Part shown: piece by piece, positions 4,994-5,888 of the stretch
How the letters are laid out: every line of letters starts with the position of its first letter
How positions within the stretch are numbered: position 1 is the first letter of the stretch
Source: DATBMA01 sp036555105
GTDB taxonomy: Bacteria > Actinomycetota > Acidimicrobiia > Spongiisociales > ZC4RG35
Direction: 5' to 3'
NCBI GenBank assembly: GCA_036555105.1
Contig: DATBMA010000021.1
Location: 1 to 5,888, forward strand
DNA length: 5,888 nt
Position numbers and translations under genes: made by a program
Notes under the pieces: generated by a model
Database searches by the model: none
What the model saw: only the letters and a program-made list of their open reading frames with translations
What the model was told of the DNA's origin: nothing

Positions 4994-5888
4994 AGACCAG
5001 GTCCTGTTCCCTGATGCCGAACGATGGGTGCCGGAGGCGACAGAGGGCGAGCTTCTCCAGTTGGCGGATGCGCTCGCGAGTCAGATTGAACTCCTCACCG
5101 ATCTCTTCGAGCGTGCGGGGCACCCCGTCATAGAAGCCGTAGCGAAGAGCCAGGATCCGCCCTTCCCGCAGTGGGAGGCGCTCGATCGACCGGCGCAGCG
5201 AGTCGGCGACATCCATCTCCTCGGTCATCTGCACAGGGTCGGCGGCATCCTCGTCCTCGATGAAGTCGCCCAGCTGGGCGCCGTCCTCCCCGACGGGTTG
5301 TTCGAGGGAGACCGTGTCGGCCACTCCCAGGGCCAGCTCCACCTTGTCGACGGTGACTCCGGCCTCTTCGGCGATCTCCTCGGGCCTGGGGTCACGGCCG
5401 AGCTCGGCCTTGAGGCTGGCCTGGGCGGCCCGCACCGCGGCCAGTGTGTCGTGAAGGTGGACCGGGATGCGGACGGTGCGCGATTTGTCGGCGATCGCCC
5501 GGGTGATGGCCTGGCGGATCCACCAGGTGGCGTAGGTCGAGAACTTGAAGCCCTTGGTGTGGTCGAACTTGTCGACCGCCCGCATCAGACCGAGGTTGCC
5601 CTCCTGGATCAGATCGAGCAGCTGCATCCCGCGCCCCGAATAGCGCTTGGCGATGCTGACCACCAGCCGCAGGTTGGCCTGCGTCAACTCGCTCTTGGCC
5701 CGCTCGCCGCGCTGCACGCACCGCATCAACATCCGCTGCTCGGTCGGATCGGCCACGCCCTCGTCGATCTTCTGGGCCGCGGTGTGACCCTCCTCGATCA
5801 ACTGCGCCAGCCTGCGCTCGTCCTCGGTGGACAGCAGGTCGACCTGGCCGATCTCGCGCAGGTACAACCGAACGGTGTCGCTGGTGCC
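4992..5888 (-). CDS. RNA polymerase sigma factor, sigma-70 family group 1/2 (N-terminus beyond right edge)
   Basis: The visible 298 C-terminal residues are a sigma-70 factor of the primary or primary-like class, which directs core RNA polymerase to -10/-35 promoters. Numbering from the window edge: region 1.2 at 3-14 (SDTVRLYLREIG); regions 2.1-2.2 at about 73-110, with the core-binding DLIQEGNLGLMRAVDKFD (92-109); regions 2.3-2.4 at 114-144, with FKFSTYATWWIRQAI for melting and TRAIADKSRTVRIPVH for -10 recognition; region 3 from about 145; the region 3.2 finger around 194-212 (SLEQPVGEDGAQLGDFIED); region 4 from about 225, with the -35-reading helix-turn-helix TLEEIGEEFNLTRERIRQLE (259-278). 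All core motifs are intact. Region 1.2 reads in frame to the last base of the window, so the TTG at 5865-5867 is an internal Leu codon. Whether region 1.1 exists, and so whether this is the housekeeping factor or a group 2 paralogue, cannot be seen. The tail after the helix-turn-helix (CRLRHPSFGIREQDLV) lacks the usual SRS-type ending, slightly favouring a group 2 factor. Confidence 0.95.
   Translation of the reverse strand, partial: GTSDTVRLYLREIGQVDLLSTEDERRLAQLIEEGHTAAQKIDEGVADPTEQRMLMRCVQRGERAKSELTQANLRLVVSIAKRYSGRGMQLLDLIQEGNLGLMRAVDKFDHTKGFKFSTYATWWIRQAITRAIADKSRTVRIPVHLHDTLAAVRAAQASLKAELGRDPRPEEIAEEAGVTVDKVELALGVADTVSLEQPVGEDGAQLGDFIEDEDAADPVQMTEEMDVADSLRRSIERLPLREGRILALRYGFYDGVPRTLEEIGEEFNLTRERIRQLEKLALCRLRHPSFGIREQDLV

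Noticed and set aside
5865..5867. TTG as the start of the sigma factor
   Set aside because: The frame continues to the window edge with region 1.2 residues (SDTVR) before it, so this is an internal Leu codon.

Overview
The window is GC-rich bacterial chromosome with densely packed genes, overlapping start/stop codons and only two intergenic gaps, both near 120 bp. A pntAb-pntB transhydrogenase pair of the split-alpha type, a sigma-70 factor of the group 1/2 type, threonine/glycine-rich lipoproteins and a probable leaderless start all fit an actinobacterium-like organism. Acidimicrobiia or a related deep lineage is my guess from sequence style and is not proven. No tRNA, rRNA, CRISPR array, insertion sequence or phage gene was found.

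Layout from left to right. On the minus strand, 1-488 holds most of a dienelactone-hydrolase-family alpha/beta hydrolase whose C-terminus lies beyond the left edge. A 119-bp gap follows. Then come two minus-strand genes that overlap by ATGA: a secreted metzincin-type zinc protease with a C-terminal carbohydrate-binding-like beta-sandwich (1408-2478) and, downstream of it in transcription, an unrecognised lipoprotein (608-1411). Their promoter is readable at 2512-2540 (TTGACG, 17 bp, TACATT). A 128-bp divergent region separates them from plus-strand pntAb (2607-2906) and pntB (2903-4288), which overlap by GTGA and encode the membrane and NADP(H)-binding parts of proton-translocating transhydrogenase. 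The NAD(H)-binding subunit PntAa is not adjacent. pntB runs tail-to-tail into a minus-strand gene for a protein with two META domains (4285-4974), and the two genes share the four bases CTAG as their stop codons. The META gene lies 17 bp downstream of a sigma-70 factor gene (4992 to beyond the right edge), probably in the same transcript.

There are thus three visible functional groups: an exported protease/lipoprotein pair acting outside the membrane, a redox and proton-coupled membrane enzyme, and a sigma factor co-transcribed with a META-domain protein. I see no clear new multi-gene system such as defence, biosynthesis or mobility. The least explained units are the metzincin-lipoprotein pair and the signal-less tandem META protein attached to a sigma factor gene. 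The control DNA also has points of interest: a 12-bp palindrome that includes the protease ribosome-binding site, a G8 tract just ahead of the protease active site, a probable leaderless pntAb, and a hairpin at the convergent gene junction.
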